Of a stretch of 64,000 nt of DNA, positions 13,871 through 25,147 are shown in pieces. The position numbers and the translations under genes were made by a program. Position 1 is the first letter of the stretch. Every line of letters begins with the position of its first letter. Under the pieces are notes generated by a model. It saw only the letters and a list, made by a program, of their open reading frames with translations, did not search any database and was not told the DNA's origin. Source of the stretch: Diogma glabrata (taxonomy: Eukaryota; Arthropoda; Insecta; Diptera; Cylindrotomidae); assembly GCA_963693315.1 (NCBI GenBank), contig OY856188.1:264053162-264117161 (forward strand), given 5' to 3'.

Positions 13871-13914
13871 GCTCGAGTATACAACAACTGTAGCCAGAAC
13901 TTTACTCAAGAGCT

Positions 13915-14370
13915 ATTGTTCAAGTTGATGCAATAAATGAGTTGATGAATACGTTCTCGAATTTCAATAAAAAGGACTAATGATATCGACGTCGGTATAT
14001 GTGGTTGATAAATCCGGTTGAAATGGTAACTGATATGCTGTTGATACATCAATTTGAAATGATACTTGCAATGATGCATAAGTTCATTGATATTGATAAA
14101 AAAAAATGTTGAATGATGTTAACGTATGTATGCCATTGATACTTCAGGTGGAAATAGCACTTGCAAGGCTTAATGAGTTCATTGCTATTGATACAAATGA
14201 TGAATTATGTTGACAATTAGATGCAATTGATAATGCAGGTTAAAGTAGTACTTGGAATGTTGAGTAAATTAAAGAATGTCGATCAAAGTGATGAAATACG
14301 TCCACGTAGCAATTGGACAAAGTCCGGAACATAGATGTAACAAGGTAATAGATGAATTTATGTTGACGGA
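13915..14370 (+). repeat. Degenerate ~90-100 bp minisatellite
   Basis: Units sharing 'ttgata...ca.(g/t)t(g/t)(g/a)aa(a/t)....acttg(c/g)aa' followed by 'a(a/t)gagttcatt' and 'gttgac' recur near 14027, 14130 and 14216, with a weaker unit near 13925. There is no coding frame across the array. Confidence 0.5.
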
Positions 14371-14730
14371 ATGCCGAGTAATTTTCCAAAAAAAAAAATA
14401 CATAAAGGATGACTCACGTTGTGAATAATTCCCCACTACAGATCTCTAAACTGATGAGTTTGGTGGAGGCGTTTGGTTTATTTTCCTTTTAAAAGCTGGG
14501 TACTGGTAGAGCCCGGTATATAGAAACTAGTGGGTTATGCAAATACCAACAATCACGTCAGCGTCGGTCCCCTAAAACACTTTAATTGGCAATATAAACG
14601 AGATATTCCCCAAGCAATCGAACGTGTGGAACATATCAACAAAAGGAATACGACACCAAAGTTAATAATCACATAAATTTCAGTATAAACATTGTTTATT
14701 GTATTGTATTAATAAATTGTATTAATTATG
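14371..14730. other. Spacer, nothing recognised
   Basis: No recognisable coding or repeat feature. Confidence 0.4.
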
Positions 14731-14734
14731 CACA

Positions 14735-15150
14735 AAAAACAGATTTCCGCGATTGTTCTCGCTTAATATGTTTAGCCTTAATTACTTAGAATTTATTTGA
14801 AGGCGTATGCATGCGCCAATTTTACTGAAATTTATTGTTTGCTTTAGGTTTAAAAAGTAGCTTTCTGACATATAAACAGTCTATTAGAGGATAAGTATTT
14901 ACCGGAAAAAAATATCAATTTCCACGATTGTTCCAGATTAATAAGCGTGTCTTCAAATTATTTTCAATTTGTTGGCAGATGTATGCATACGTGTTTAAGT
15001 AAATTTATCTTATTTGTTTGATTTAATAAAGAAATTTATCTAGCGCCATTGCGAAACATACACAACATGAAAATTCCTTTTGGTAATTTTAATTAAATTA
15101 ATCTTAACTTTTTGATTTAATAAATAACTTTATCTATCGCCTTTATGAAT
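14735..15150 (+). repeat. Two to three diverged ~175 bp direct repeats
   Basis: The segment '(g/a)atttcc.cgattgttc...taa' through 'tttg..ggc(g/a)(t/g)atgcat.cg' occurs at about 14740-14810 and again at 14915-14990. A trailing block 'gatttaataaa.aa.tttatcta(g/t)cgcc' repeats near 15020 and 15113. Non-coding. Confidence 0.5.
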
Positions 15151-16730
15151 AAAACCGTAGAGTTAATAATTTTCCATGGCCATACCTGAACCATGGTTGA
15201 AAGATATTCGTCGGATCTTTATTATATCACCATACCACTAAAGTAACCCGATAGGATTTCACTACACAAAATTATCGAAATTAGGTTAATCAGCCAACAA
15301 AACGAAACACCGAAGAATCACTTTCGACACGTACATAACAATAATTTAATAATTTCCTATGGACAAAACCACGCGCCACGTAAAATATTTTAATATCTTC
15401 TTTATACCGCACTGACAGTAACAAAAATAAGAATCTAATCAGATTCTGTTGAAATTAATACGACGAAGAAGCAGGAGTACACGATTTTTTCTGCTATATA
15501 TAGGTGAATAGTAGAATCGATAACGCAGTTTCTTGTAGAGTTTTAAAATTATCGTTATTTTATGTCTCCTATCAAGAAACACTGGTTATTAGGTTGTAAT
15601 AGAAATTGAAAAGTATTTCAAAGTTAGTTATACCATTTCCAAAACATTTGAAAGAAATATACATGCACTCAACATGAGCATGGATTAAAGCGAATAAACA
15701 ACCGCTTTTTAAAACAGTTTTACAATGATTCATTAATTAATTGAAAACTACAGGGAGTAATCAAGTCAGACAACTAATTTAATTGACCAAATCAACAGGT
15801 TGTTTCAAATCAATCTGTAAGAAATTCTTACGTTAACCAATATCTGACAACTCGATCATAACATTTAAAATCAAAATTCGACAACTTTATGAAACCAAAT
15901 TTAGACTCAGCAGTCAATTGGAACCCAGTATTATAAGAGAATCTGATAACTACGTATTACAAAAATGCAAACTAAAATTGATTTTATATAATAATAATAA
16001 TATATTAATTATATATATGTATATATAGCGAAAAGAAGAATCGATAATAATAAATATAACGTTTCGAAGACAATTTCTATACTAATTGCTTGATACAATT
16101 TTAAGGTAGGAAAACAAATTGATAAATATGCACAGCTATTTTAGGTTTGACCACAATAGCAGATGGCAGTTATGGTTTGAGTCCACGGAGAATTTAAATT
16201 AATTTAGTATGGTGAAATTATGCTTGTGAGAACGCAGGGGGGGACTCAAATTCAGTGTATTGCACATAAAAAAAATATTATTTTTATGAGAAGAATAAAT
16301 TTGTGTAGCGGAAATTATATTAACGGGCGACTATGAATTAAGTATGATAAAAGAATTAGTTACGGAAGTCGCGTGAAATGAAAATTTGTGATATATGATA
16401 AAGTAGTGAATCTATGAATCCAAGAATTATCCAATGGCGGCGTACTTACTTCGTTACATAACATGTTCTTATCTTGTATTAATAAGAAATTTAAATGAAT
16501 TAAACATAATTAAAACAAAAATATGAAAGATGATATTTGCCAGAAGATTTTTGTTTTCTATCAAAGATTTAGATCCAAAACTAGATAATTCTTTTATATC
16601 AGGATCGAAGAAACTTTTGTAAACATTTTCTTAGCCCTGTTGTGTCGATGAACTGCGACTTCGATTCGATTGAAGTAATGTCTTGATTGGAGTATTGCTC
16701 GATTGGAGTAATGCTTTATGGTATAGATAG
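15151..16730. other. AT-rich spacer
   Basis: Contains a short AAT/TA microsatellite around 15985-16030. A small tandem 'gattggagta.tgctc' occurs near 16684-16712. No coding domain recognised. Confidence 0.5.
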
Positions 16731-16737
16731 TGCTCGA

Positions 16738-16870
16738 CTTCTGTGTCAAATTTTATATACTGCGCCATGTAATGTCAAAATTGTTGCAGAAAATGTGTTG
16801 CATTGTTTCAGCATCCGAGTGGCAGAACCTACATCTACCATCTCTAGGTTGATGGTAATTCGCAAGCCGT
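16738..16870 (-). pseudogene. LINE ORF2 C-terminal zinc-knuckle remnant
   Basis: On the minus strand the codons around 16839-16775 read GRCRFCHSDAETMQHIFC. This has the C-x2-C-x(n)-ET-x2-H-x3-C spacing of the zinc knuckle at the C-terminus of ORF2 in several arthropod LINE clades (R1, I, LOA-like). Just upstream, in another frame, is a short segment compatible with the region between the RNase H domain and the knuckle. No RT could be read further upstream. A fragment only. Confidence 0.5.
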
Positions 16871-17439
16871 AGATAGCTCTTACAATCGTCAATTGCATAT
16901 ATATTGATAGCGAACGGCCGTATTAATGAACGAAAACGTATTAATTTGTTTCAACTCGCATTTCTGAGAAGATAATTGGAAACCCAGTTAGGCTACCAAG
17001 TTTAAGTACTTCTACGAGCTGCGATCTGTAACTGCTTTATGATGTTACAAATATAACGCGGTGGTGCAATGGAGGGAGTAGGAGAAGCATTTATAGTAAT
17101 TTACTTGATTTGGCTCGAAGATTATTTTTGAGCCACCAATTCAACTCAGGCTTGTTATATGCTCCAATCTAGAAATAATCCTTCAGTCTTACGAGAAACA
17201 AGTATTATATCCTAATCCAGTTTGATGAATTCACTATGTTCTTTCCTAGATGAAAATCGCTTCATTCTAGTTAGTAGGCCGAATTGAAAATATAACATGC
17301 TTCATTAAAGTAAAGCACCCATGCATTAACCCTTCACAGGTAAGCCGAATAAGAATTTTTTGAGTAATTAATTTAAAACACAGCAAGCTGGAAATCGTTT
17401 CAATACCTTAATCCTAAATAAGAGTAATCTGAGTTTGCA
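16871..17439. other. Spacer, nothing firm
   Basis: May contain decayed upstream sequence of the minus-strand LINE relic at 16738-16870. No domain is recognisable. Confidence 0.35.
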
Positions 17440-19300
17440 CCATCGCAGTCGGTGAACATAACTTATTGGGAGTTCAAAAAAAAAAAATTGTACTTTTTAC
17501 AGTTTTTTGCTTGTAGCTCGAAAATATTGCGTCGCAAGGAAAATGACATCCCAATCAATATTAAAGAAGGTTAACTTCTGCGTAGAATGAGTATATAAAT
17601 TTTGAAATTCGGTTCAGTAGTAAAGCCGAAATCAAAGGTTAGAAACCGGAAAAATTTGGGACCCTCAACCTCGAACGGTGCTGCATTCGAGCATGGTTGA
17701 CCGTGGTAGCTAATGGAATTTTTTTAGCATTTCATCTCTTTTTGCGGCAGGTCCCTTACAACACTTCGCATATCCACAGGACAATTAGTTGAGGATTTTG
17801 GCTGGAGTCAGCTCTTTGTATTCTTGGTGGAGACCAAGTCAAGGTCCATCTGCCTCCGATCCCAATTGAAAGGCTCGTTTGGTCTATCATACCAGCCCTG
17901 GATTTGGTGGTAAACCGGAAGAATATATTGGGTGGCAGCTGAATTTGTTGGGCGTCCAGAAGCTAGATTGAAAATTAGCTATACGAGAGTTTCTAAGAAC
18001 ATCTCGTAGCGGATTTGGTTATTATTGGCTTTATGCGAATAGGAAGCTGCCAGGAATGCGGTCTCGCTACATTAATTATTGTGTGAACGATAGTGCAGTT
18101 TTTAGTAGTATTTGGGCCTAGAAGATGGAATTTTTTCTTTTTGGGTGTCATTTTCAGGTCAACAATACGGCAACTGGCAATCCAGTTTAAACTTCTTTTT
18201 TCAGGAACTTGTTTCTGCAAGACTATTGGTACATGGCCAAAGGTGCAACCAATCACCTCTGCATCTTGCTCTCATTCAACACCAGCCAGGAGGGAATTTT
18301 CAAGCTCAATTGTTGACAGACACTGTACGGTATCTCCCCTTTTCAGTGGCTTTTTACGTTCTCTAGCCACAAATTTTCGTGTTACGTCTGCCGCACCGAT
18401 CGTACATCTTTTTTTAAAATCAAAATTAACGACCGAATGTTAGAGTTTTCTGCGTCACCTTTCTAATACTTCGAGTGTATTTTTCTTCATCATTCGTGAA
18501 TTGAAGTAAGACCTTAGAGTTGAATGGATGAGTTTATGTGACGTGTATTAGCTAAAGCTTAATAGAATTTTAATGGTTTACTTGTTTTATCAAGCTTTAA
18601 AAAAAGGTAGAATGATGTAGTTCAAAAATATTTTATCTTGCATTTTATCTAAATATTAAAGCACATATATGACCATAGTTGACCAAGTGTCGCTCATTGA
18701 TTGAAAGCAATCATTAATGACTATACACTTGTGACTTAGAAATATTACACATGTTATGAATTCACTCAATAGTACTGTTTAGAAATTTAATGGAAAAATC
18801 CCCAAATAATGTTAAAACATTTATAAAGAAAAGGAGTCTAATGACAGTTGAGAATTCAACTTAAGTAAATAGAGTGATGAATCAGTTTCAACTTCAAAAT
18901 ATAATCTCATTGGTGACGAAGTGAAAGGCGTATCTACCAAAGTATTTTAAACTTATTGGTTCGATAAGGTAAAAGAGATAATTCCAACCATAAATTTAAA
19001 TTTAAAAAATTCAAATTGCTTCTTTAGTTACTTGAGTTCAATTTCACAAATCTCGAATAATTAAGATTTAATGTTTTCACAGTAGTCTAACATATATACT
19101 TGCATGTGATATAGACTTACCATGTGTTCCTTGATTTCCAAAATTATTTCAATCGTAAATATTTAAAACTAGTGAAAAACCGTTGACCATATGTTGCTTA
19201 AGTTATTTAATGATTATTGTTGATGATATTTTAAAAATAACAAGATCTGGCTCGAAGGACCAAAAATAGTTTTTTAACTTAAAATAAAGTAAAACACCAA
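17440..19300 (-). mobile_element. Unknown coding repeat family, copy A (interrupted)
   Basis: This region matches 20700-21960 in the same orientation. Landmarks in plus order are: 'aacttattgg', 'tcgaaaa.a.tgcgtcg..cggaaaa(t/c)gacat(c/t)cc', 'tttcatctct', 'cggtctcgc..cattaatt.ttgtgtgaacgat', 'tcaattgttgac', 'ccatgtgttccttgatttc', and a common end '(g/c)ggctcgaaggacca...ttttttaactta'. Minus-strand translation gives KPLKRGDTVQCLSTIEL in this copy, against KPLKMQDTVQC(V)STIEF in copy B, so the shared segment was once protein-coding. Copy A is interrupted between roughly 18480 and 19085 by a tRNA-containing element. I cannot name the family. A cut-and-paste transposon with an N-terminal zinc-binding domain is one possibility. 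Confidence 0.6.
18681..19055 (+). mobile_element. tRNA-containing short element, copy 2 (degenerate)
   Basis: Homologous to 24356-24783 in inverted orientation. Shared blocks in order are: 'gaccaagtgtc', '(a/t)caatca.taatgactatac', 'gtgacttag', 'atgaattcac', 'ctagaaatttaatg', 'ggagtctaatgacagt', 'attcaacttaagtaaa', a decayed tRNA-like stretch around 18920-18975 with 'ggttcga', and finally '(a/g)cttctttagttacttgagttcaatt'. It lies inside repeat copy A, so it inserted after that copy. Non-coding. Confidence 0.6.
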
Positions 19301-19949
19301 GAACGAGAACCAAGGTTCTTGCGAAGAGGAACATGCAAGTTAAGTATTTTCAAAACCGAATTCAACCTATTCACTTGTTTGTCAACACTGCCAGTCAGAA
19401 CAATTCCATCTAGGACATCGTAGTTTAAGTCCAAATAGGTCGATCCAATCTAAGATGAGTATAATCTCTAAACTAGAACCAATTAGGTTCTTCGGAACAA
19501 ACGAAATTGAAAGACGAGTTGATAAGGGAATGCTTTGAAATTGATGGGACCCAGAATTCATCAGAAGTGGACAATGAACAACTTCAATAAATAGATACTC
19601 CAAGTTACTGAAATCCTGAAGCTTAGGAATGGCTGAACGTGGATTTATTTTTGGAAGAGATATAAATAGCAACACCACCACCTTGCAACACCTAACGGTC
19701 ATTCTTAAACAGTTTATAACCAGGGACTAAGACAGTGGCATTAGGAATGCAACTCATCAACCAGAAACTCCTCATTCAGAAAATCTAACCTTATCAAGAT
19801 AATTACCCTCGAGAACATTTCCTCAAGCTTAGCTAATTCTTTAGCACATATACTTTGGGCATTTATATGATCAACAGTAAGGTAACCACGTCAATTATTC
19901 AAGTTAGACCTGAGCATTGATCTGGCCTTAGGATACTCTAGAATTGGTT
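19301..19949. other. Spacer, nothing recognised
   Basis: A 106-codon minus-strand open frame (19382-19702) has no recognisable domain and I do not call it. Confidence 0.45.
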
Positions 19950-20465
19950 TTTCCTTGTACAGTTTGCGGCACCCCCTCATTTCGTGTCAATACCCATAAA
20001 AATATTATTTGCAAAATTGGAAATCAATCGTTTTTATTTTAAGCCGTGCCCCTGGGCACTTGAAGTTTTAGTGGCAATTAAAGTGACCGGGGCACACCTC
20101 AGAATTGAACGATCGATTTCAAATTTTGTAAATAATATTTATATGGATATTGACACGAATGAGAGGGTGTCGTACAAAAAATTGAAATTTTTTTTAGGCT
20201 CAGAACAAAACCTCTGAACTTTAAGTGGCGGGGGGAAGCCTTTAGAATTAAACTATTGATTCCAAATTTTGAATATAATTTTTTAATGGGTATTGACACG
20301 AAATGGGAGGGTAGCGAACAAAAAATTTAAATTTCTTTTTAAGGTTCAGAACAAAGCCTCTAACTTAGAATTGATCAATTGATTTCAAATTTTGCAAATA
20401 ATATTTTTGTGGGTATTGACACGAAATGGGTAGATGCCGTACAAAAAGTTTAAAATTATTTTTAA
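19950..20465. mobile_element. Fold-back element with internal direct subrepeats
   Basis: The left edge (about 19958-20033) contains 'catttcgtgtcaataccca' and continues through 'attatttgcaaaattgg'. The same sequence in reverse complement forms the right edge (about 20375-20450: 'gggtattgacacgaaatggg' preceded by 'caaattttgcaaataat'). Between them the right-hand unit occurs twice more as direct copies near 20100-20180 and 20245-20330, spaced 126-142 bp. A palindrome with 'gtgcccctgggcac' sits near 20046. No coding content. It resembles a fold-back or MITE-type DNA element. Confidence 0.6.
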
Positions 20466-20699
20466 GTGCCACCATAATGTGCACGCTATATTGTGTTAAT
20501 CTTTATTTTCATATATGTTACTCTTTCCACACATTTAAAGGAGGTCTGGAAAAAATTGGTTTGGTAGACCTGGCCTGACCCCAGGAATTCAGTCCAAGCT
20601 TGGGACGTATTAAAATGTCAAGTCTCAAGTCTGGCGCAAAGCCCCAAAAGCTGTGGCGCGGGGATTAGCTCAGGGTTTTCCCCCTAGCTTTTTCTTACC
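20466..20699. other. GC-richer spacer
   Basis: A short GC-richer block with nothing recognisable. Confidence 0.35.
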
Positions 20700-21960
20700 C
20701 GGGAAAAGGTAAGCTTAACTTATTGGAGTCCGAAAAAAATTTTGTTTGTTTTTGTTTTATTTTTTTCCTTATATCTCGAAAACAGTGCGTCGGACGGAAA
20801 ACGACATTCCATTCCAACATTAAAGACGGTTTATTTCTACGATAACATCAAAGCTTAGTAGCCGGAATTTTTCTTCTAAGGCAATCTACATGTTGAACTC
20901 ATCCTCATCCGAAATGTGCTGAAAAGAGCAGTTAATGAATATTGTTGAGTATTTCATCTCTCTTTTACGACAGCTACACGAGGTTTTTAGAAGATCAGAT
21001 TTTGTCGAATGAGATATCATTGACTTAAAGGGACAGACATTCTTGAATCTTGGAATTCAGGCCTCTGACCTGACTGAGGAGTGAGGTATTACACATTGGA
21101 GCCCTTCAATAGCATTTCAAATGTTGGAGCCGTCAATCGTATCAACGTTGACATCAGTTTATTCACACACCCATTGGCAAAACCAATCTCCTACCACCAC
21201 TTTCGATGGACCTTTAAGACTAGCTGCTTGAAACAACTGAACTTCAGAATAGGAACAAGAAAACCCAACGCCTCTACACTGCCAGTAGATCTCTTGATCT
21301 GATTTTCTTATGAAGCTGCGTTGCACCAAGTCCTACTAGCAGTGAAAATAGAAAGAACTGCGGTCTCGCAGCATTAATTGTTGTGTGAACGATGGGACAA
21401 GTTTGTGGTTCATCTTTAGGTCGACAATTCGACAACCAGAAAGTCAGTTTTAACTTCTTTTTTCTGGGATTTGATGCTGCAAGAGCGGTGGTACCCCCTT
21501 CCCCTCTTTAGTGCAACCAGATCATTTAGACGAACCCTCTGAAGCACATTTTCATTTTGCAACCATTCAACAGCAGCCAGGATGGGTTTTTTAAACTCAA
21601 TTGTTGACACGCATTGTACGGTATCTTGCATTTTCAGTGGCTTCTTGCATTGCATTCTTCGACCACTCTTGTGAGGCGTCTTCCACACAGTTTACACATC
21701 TTTTCTTTAAATCGAAATTAAAGATTCTCTTTCTACTACTGTTGGGGTTTTTATACTTCACCTTTCTCTTCCATCGAGTATACTTCGCACTTACTATGTG
21801 TTCCTTGATTTCTTAAATGGTTTTAACTGTAAGTGTTTGAAAGTAGAAAAAAAAGCTGCCAAAACGCTTCACAAGTATAACAACACGTAATATCAATATT
21901 CGGCTCGAAGGACCAATTTTTTTTTAACTTAAAAAATGCAAAACACTCAAATGAAAACAA
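20700..21960 (-). mobile_element. Unknown coding repeat family, copy B
   Basis: Direct relative of 17440-19300 (landmarks given there) without the internal insertion. The plus-strand right end carries 'cggctcgaaggaccaa'. The same end occurs inverted as an isolated fragment at about 23885-23975, so the family has at least three members in this window. The coding remnant 21416-21720 lies on the minus strand. Confidence 0.6.
21416..21720 (-). pseudogene. Zinc-binding-like coding remnant of repeat copy B
   Basis: Minus-strand coding relic. Near its 5' end one frame gives a C-x2-C pair (RCVNC). After a shift the frame continues KPLKMQDTVQCVSTIE, then NDLVALKRGRGYHRSC. The last block has the shape '.DLVA...(Y)H..C' seen at the end of small Cys/His domains in the N-terminal region of several insect transposon-encoded proteins. 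Copy A preserves the KPLK..DTVQC.STIE block but not the YHRSC block. No catalytic domain can be read, and function is unknown. Frameshift and small size indicate a dead copy. Confidence 0.35.
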
Positions 21961-23429
21961 TAAACTTATTCCGCAGGTTTTAGTGAGTAATTTACTAGAG
22001 GAAAGTAAAGAAGTAACTTTGAACTTTTATGTACATTTAAATGTTTTTACCCAGAACTGTAGGTGTAATACAGGTTTTACAACCACTTATCATCTTTATC
22101 GGTCATGTTTAAACAATAAAATAAAACATTATAAACATATCAATTACAAATTCCACTCTTCCTCTATCTAAATTTAAAATATTTTAGCATAAAAGTGCCA
22201 ATTATCTCATTACTTCGTTAAATTTTATTTTCATAACAACTTAAAAACAAATTCATGTCATGAACTATGACATCGTTTGAAAAAAACAGTTAAAAATAAA
22301 TTGAGTTTGTTTAGCGATTATAAAACAAATATTATAATGTAGTGATAAAAAAAAACTATTATACACGTACATCAAATAAGATTCTAGCTTCCACAAAACA
22401 ATTTGAAGAAGATTTTCATTGTAATTTTTTTTTATCTAATCAGTGATGACATAATTACATTAAAATAATAAAAATTAATTTTAATTATATTGAGAAAGAA
22501 AATTTCCATGTTTTGGATTCTGTTTCAATATATTTTTATTTATATTATTTTTTTAATAAGAATATCAATGTTAAGTAGTAATTATGTTTAATTTTAATTT
22601 TTATATTCACATTTCCCATTTCACATAGTCTTTCTTATTTGTCTTGTGAGTTTCTGTTGTTGTTTTCACGTAATTTTATTTATTATTCGGAGTAAAAAAA
22701 TAACAATAAGATATCAAAGAGAAAAAAACTAAGTGAAGAGTGTGAGGAATGTGCCGATTAAATAAGAAAAAAGAAAATTGTATTGTTATTAATAATAATA
22801 ACTTCTTGTTTACAATTTCATTTTTTGCAATGAAAGTATTTTGGTTTTATGTATATTTTCTTGTTTTATGAGAAGGCAAATGATCCAAAAGAAAATTTGC
22901 TTATTTATTTAAAAAGTTGTTATGTTAAACTTTTTGATTTTATGATTTCACAAAAACACGATTTTATTTTATGTAATTCTAGTTTTAGTTTACTGTTTAC
23001 TGTTAAGCAATAGTTCACCTGCTACCAGAGAAATTCTGGTTAAATTAGTATTTTATTGGTTGTTTAGGGTTCACAATACTCAAGATGAGAGAAGATTTAT
23101 ATATAACGTTATGCTATATTCTTATTAAAAAAAATAATATTACCAACTATTGTTTTGTTACACTTATTAATTTTGTGGGCAATACTGCTTAAGCGGGCAA
23201 TATCATAAAATGCAATTGAACAATCGGAAATCTTAAGCCACAACACGTGGTAAATCTTTCGAATGGAATGGAGACTAAACATTCCAACTAAAGAGGACTG
23301 GTCTAAAACTAACTGTCACTAGCTAAAGGGTAACGAGACCAACATGATTTAAAGTTAGTCATCTAATTCAAAACTGATAATTTTGGGTTTCAAATTTTCA
23401 TTCATGAATATTGCACGATCTTTTAGGTT
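21961..23429. other. AT-rich spacer
   Basis: Low-complexity A/T sequence. No domain, hairpin or terminal repeat stands out. Confidence 0.5.
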
Positions 23430-23620
23430 GAAATGTTCGTCATAAATACAGCATGAAAGCGTATGATAGACTAAAAAAGGTCTGGTGTAGTCGTAGATAT
23501 TTTTACTGACAGCCAGATTGCTCTAAAAGCCCATGAAAATTACTCTTTAGTCTTTGAAGATCGAAAGGGTGCAAAAGTGCTCTAGGTTGTAATTGAATTA
23601 GGTATAGGTGATATTTGGCT
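23430..23620 (+). pseudogene. LINE RNase H domain remnant
   Basis: Reading from 23487 gives VVVDIFTDSQIALKAHENY. TDSQ.ALKA is the hallmark of the second catalytic region of the RNase H domain carried by I-, R1- and LOA-type LINEs. About 25 codons upstream, in a nearby frame, EMFVINTA matches the F.AE..AI..A helix with the catalytic Glu. The domain is then lost. No RT is readable upstream. Confidence 0.55.
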
Positions 23621-23884
23621 CAAGGAAAATATATCACAGTTTTCCAAGAAGGACCAAAAGTATTGAAATAGAAATTGCAATGGGAAAAGAAAGGATACAA
23701 AAGATACGAATATAACTTCAGGCTATTTACACCTTAACTTATGATGTTTTTAGTAGAATTGTGTAAAAAAATTAAAAGATAGCCAGCCATACAATTATAT
23801 AAAAAATAAAAAAAAAGTATGAATGAAATATTTCAAATAATATCCTTACATTTTTTAAATAAATAACACACAAACACCTGCGTC

Positions 23885-23975
23885 AATTTCAGTGTTGTAC
23901 CTACTTTATTTTATGTTCCAATAAAATATTTGGTCCTTTGAGCCGGACTTTGCTATTTTAAAAATATTATTAGTA
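23885..23975 (+). repeat. End fragment of the unknown coding repeat
   Basis: 'ggtcctttgagccggac' followed by 'tttaaaaatatt' is the reverse complement of the right end seen in copy A ('ctggctcgaaggacca') and copy B. The adjoining 'cctactttattttatgttcca' also mirrors their A/T tails. Isolated terminal fragment. Confidence 0.45.
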
Positions 23976-24335
23976 ACTAGCTGATGTCATTTCTTCAAAG
24001 GCTATAAATATAATATTCAAATTTTCTGCTAATGGCGAGATAATTTAGTCCGACTACAGAGAATATCTGTTCCGAGCACATCAGGAAAAAGAAATTTATA
24101 GGAATGGAAATTTTTAGATATACAGAATCAATGTAATACACAAACAATATCACATCAACTAAAGACTTGATTGTTCTTACAACAATACGGTTGGTTCGGT
24201 AGGGTACATTCTGCCGGTGGGCTTAGAAAATTTTAAAATAGATAAAAAATATACTTATATACCGTAGACTACGATTCAGTATATTGGGAACTTAAAAAAT
24301 CGTCTTTCAAAATATAACCAACGAAACCAAAACCA

Positions 24336-24946
24336 AAAAAACACTAGTCAATTACTTTTGAATTTTTGAGATCAATTAAACTCAAGTAAGTAAAGAAGTA
24401 ATTGGAATATTTTCAATTCAAATGTATGGTTTGAAGTTTCTCAGGAAAAAACTCCACTTCACATTTTTCATATTTCGGTTGGGATTCGAACCTACCTCGT
24501 CAGTGCCCGGCTCGAATTCTTGGGCAGACACGCTATCGATTACGCCGTTGAGGCGATGACAATTATTTTTACTTAAGTTGAATTTTTCCACTGTCATTAG
24601 ACTCCATATTATGGAAATGTTTTTACATTATATGGGATTTGTTGCATTAAATTTCTAGACAATACTTTGTGTGAATTCATAGAATGGCGAACATTTCTAT
24701 TATAATTAACATCCTAAGTCACGATTGTATAGTCATTATTGATTGTTTCCAATCAATGTGAAATCAATGGCTGACACTTGGTCAATTTGTAGTCCTATAT
24801 GTATTAACATTAGACTACATTAAGGGAATTTAAATTAATTTTGAATTTTTGAGATCAATTAAACTCAAGTAAGTAAAAAAGTAATTGGAATATTTTCAAT
24901 TCAAAGGTATGGTTTGAAGTTTTTCATAAAAAAACTAATCAATTAC
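24336..24946 (-). mobile_element. TRIM-like element: 88-bp direct repeats, tRNA-like core
   Basis: Two almost identical 88-bp direct repeats (24356-24443 and 24839-24926, starting 'ttttgaatttttgagatc') flank about 395 bp. Inside, on the minus strand, is a complete-looking tRNA-like segment at about 24475-24556. The short sequence 'aaaaaaacactagtcaattac' precedes the first repeat, and 'aaaaaaactaatcaattac' follows the second. There is no coding capacity. The layout fits a terminal-repeat retrotransposon in miniature, or tandem tRNA-derived SINE units. A decayed relative lies at 18681-19055. Confidence 0.55.
24475..24556 (-). repeat. tRNA-like segment (Pol III box A and box B)
   Basis: Minus strand reads an A-box-like CGGCGTAATCGATAGCG, then a variable part, and then GGTTCGAATCCCAACC, a perfect B-box/T-loop consensus, at tRNA spacing. 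The 5' half resembles arginine-type tRNAs (GGC.TAA.GGATA.GCG). The acceptor stem does not pair convincingly, so I treat it as a tRNA-derived promoter inside a mobile element, not a functional tRNA. Confidence 0.6.
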
Positions 24947-25147
24947 GTTTGGTAAATTTTAATAAGAGAAATTTATGTATGTGTATGGAATTAGAAATAA
25001 TTAATTTACGAGCCTACGAACATCAATAAAAAATACGAGTAACGTTAATTAATGAGCTCCATCTGACTTCACTACTAGTTATAAACAGTATTTTTCTGAA
25101 ATTTTAACACAACTTCAGGAAATGACTCAGTAAACAGAGTGAAATGA

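Noticed and set aside
19382..19702. 106-codon minus-strand open frame
   Set aside because: No recognisable motif, and it overlaps a stretch without other coding signs; likely chance.
24230..24310. RT palm-like VDYDSVYWEL
   Set aside because: Only a short similarity to VDY..AFDSV.W with no neighbouring RT blocks in any frame.
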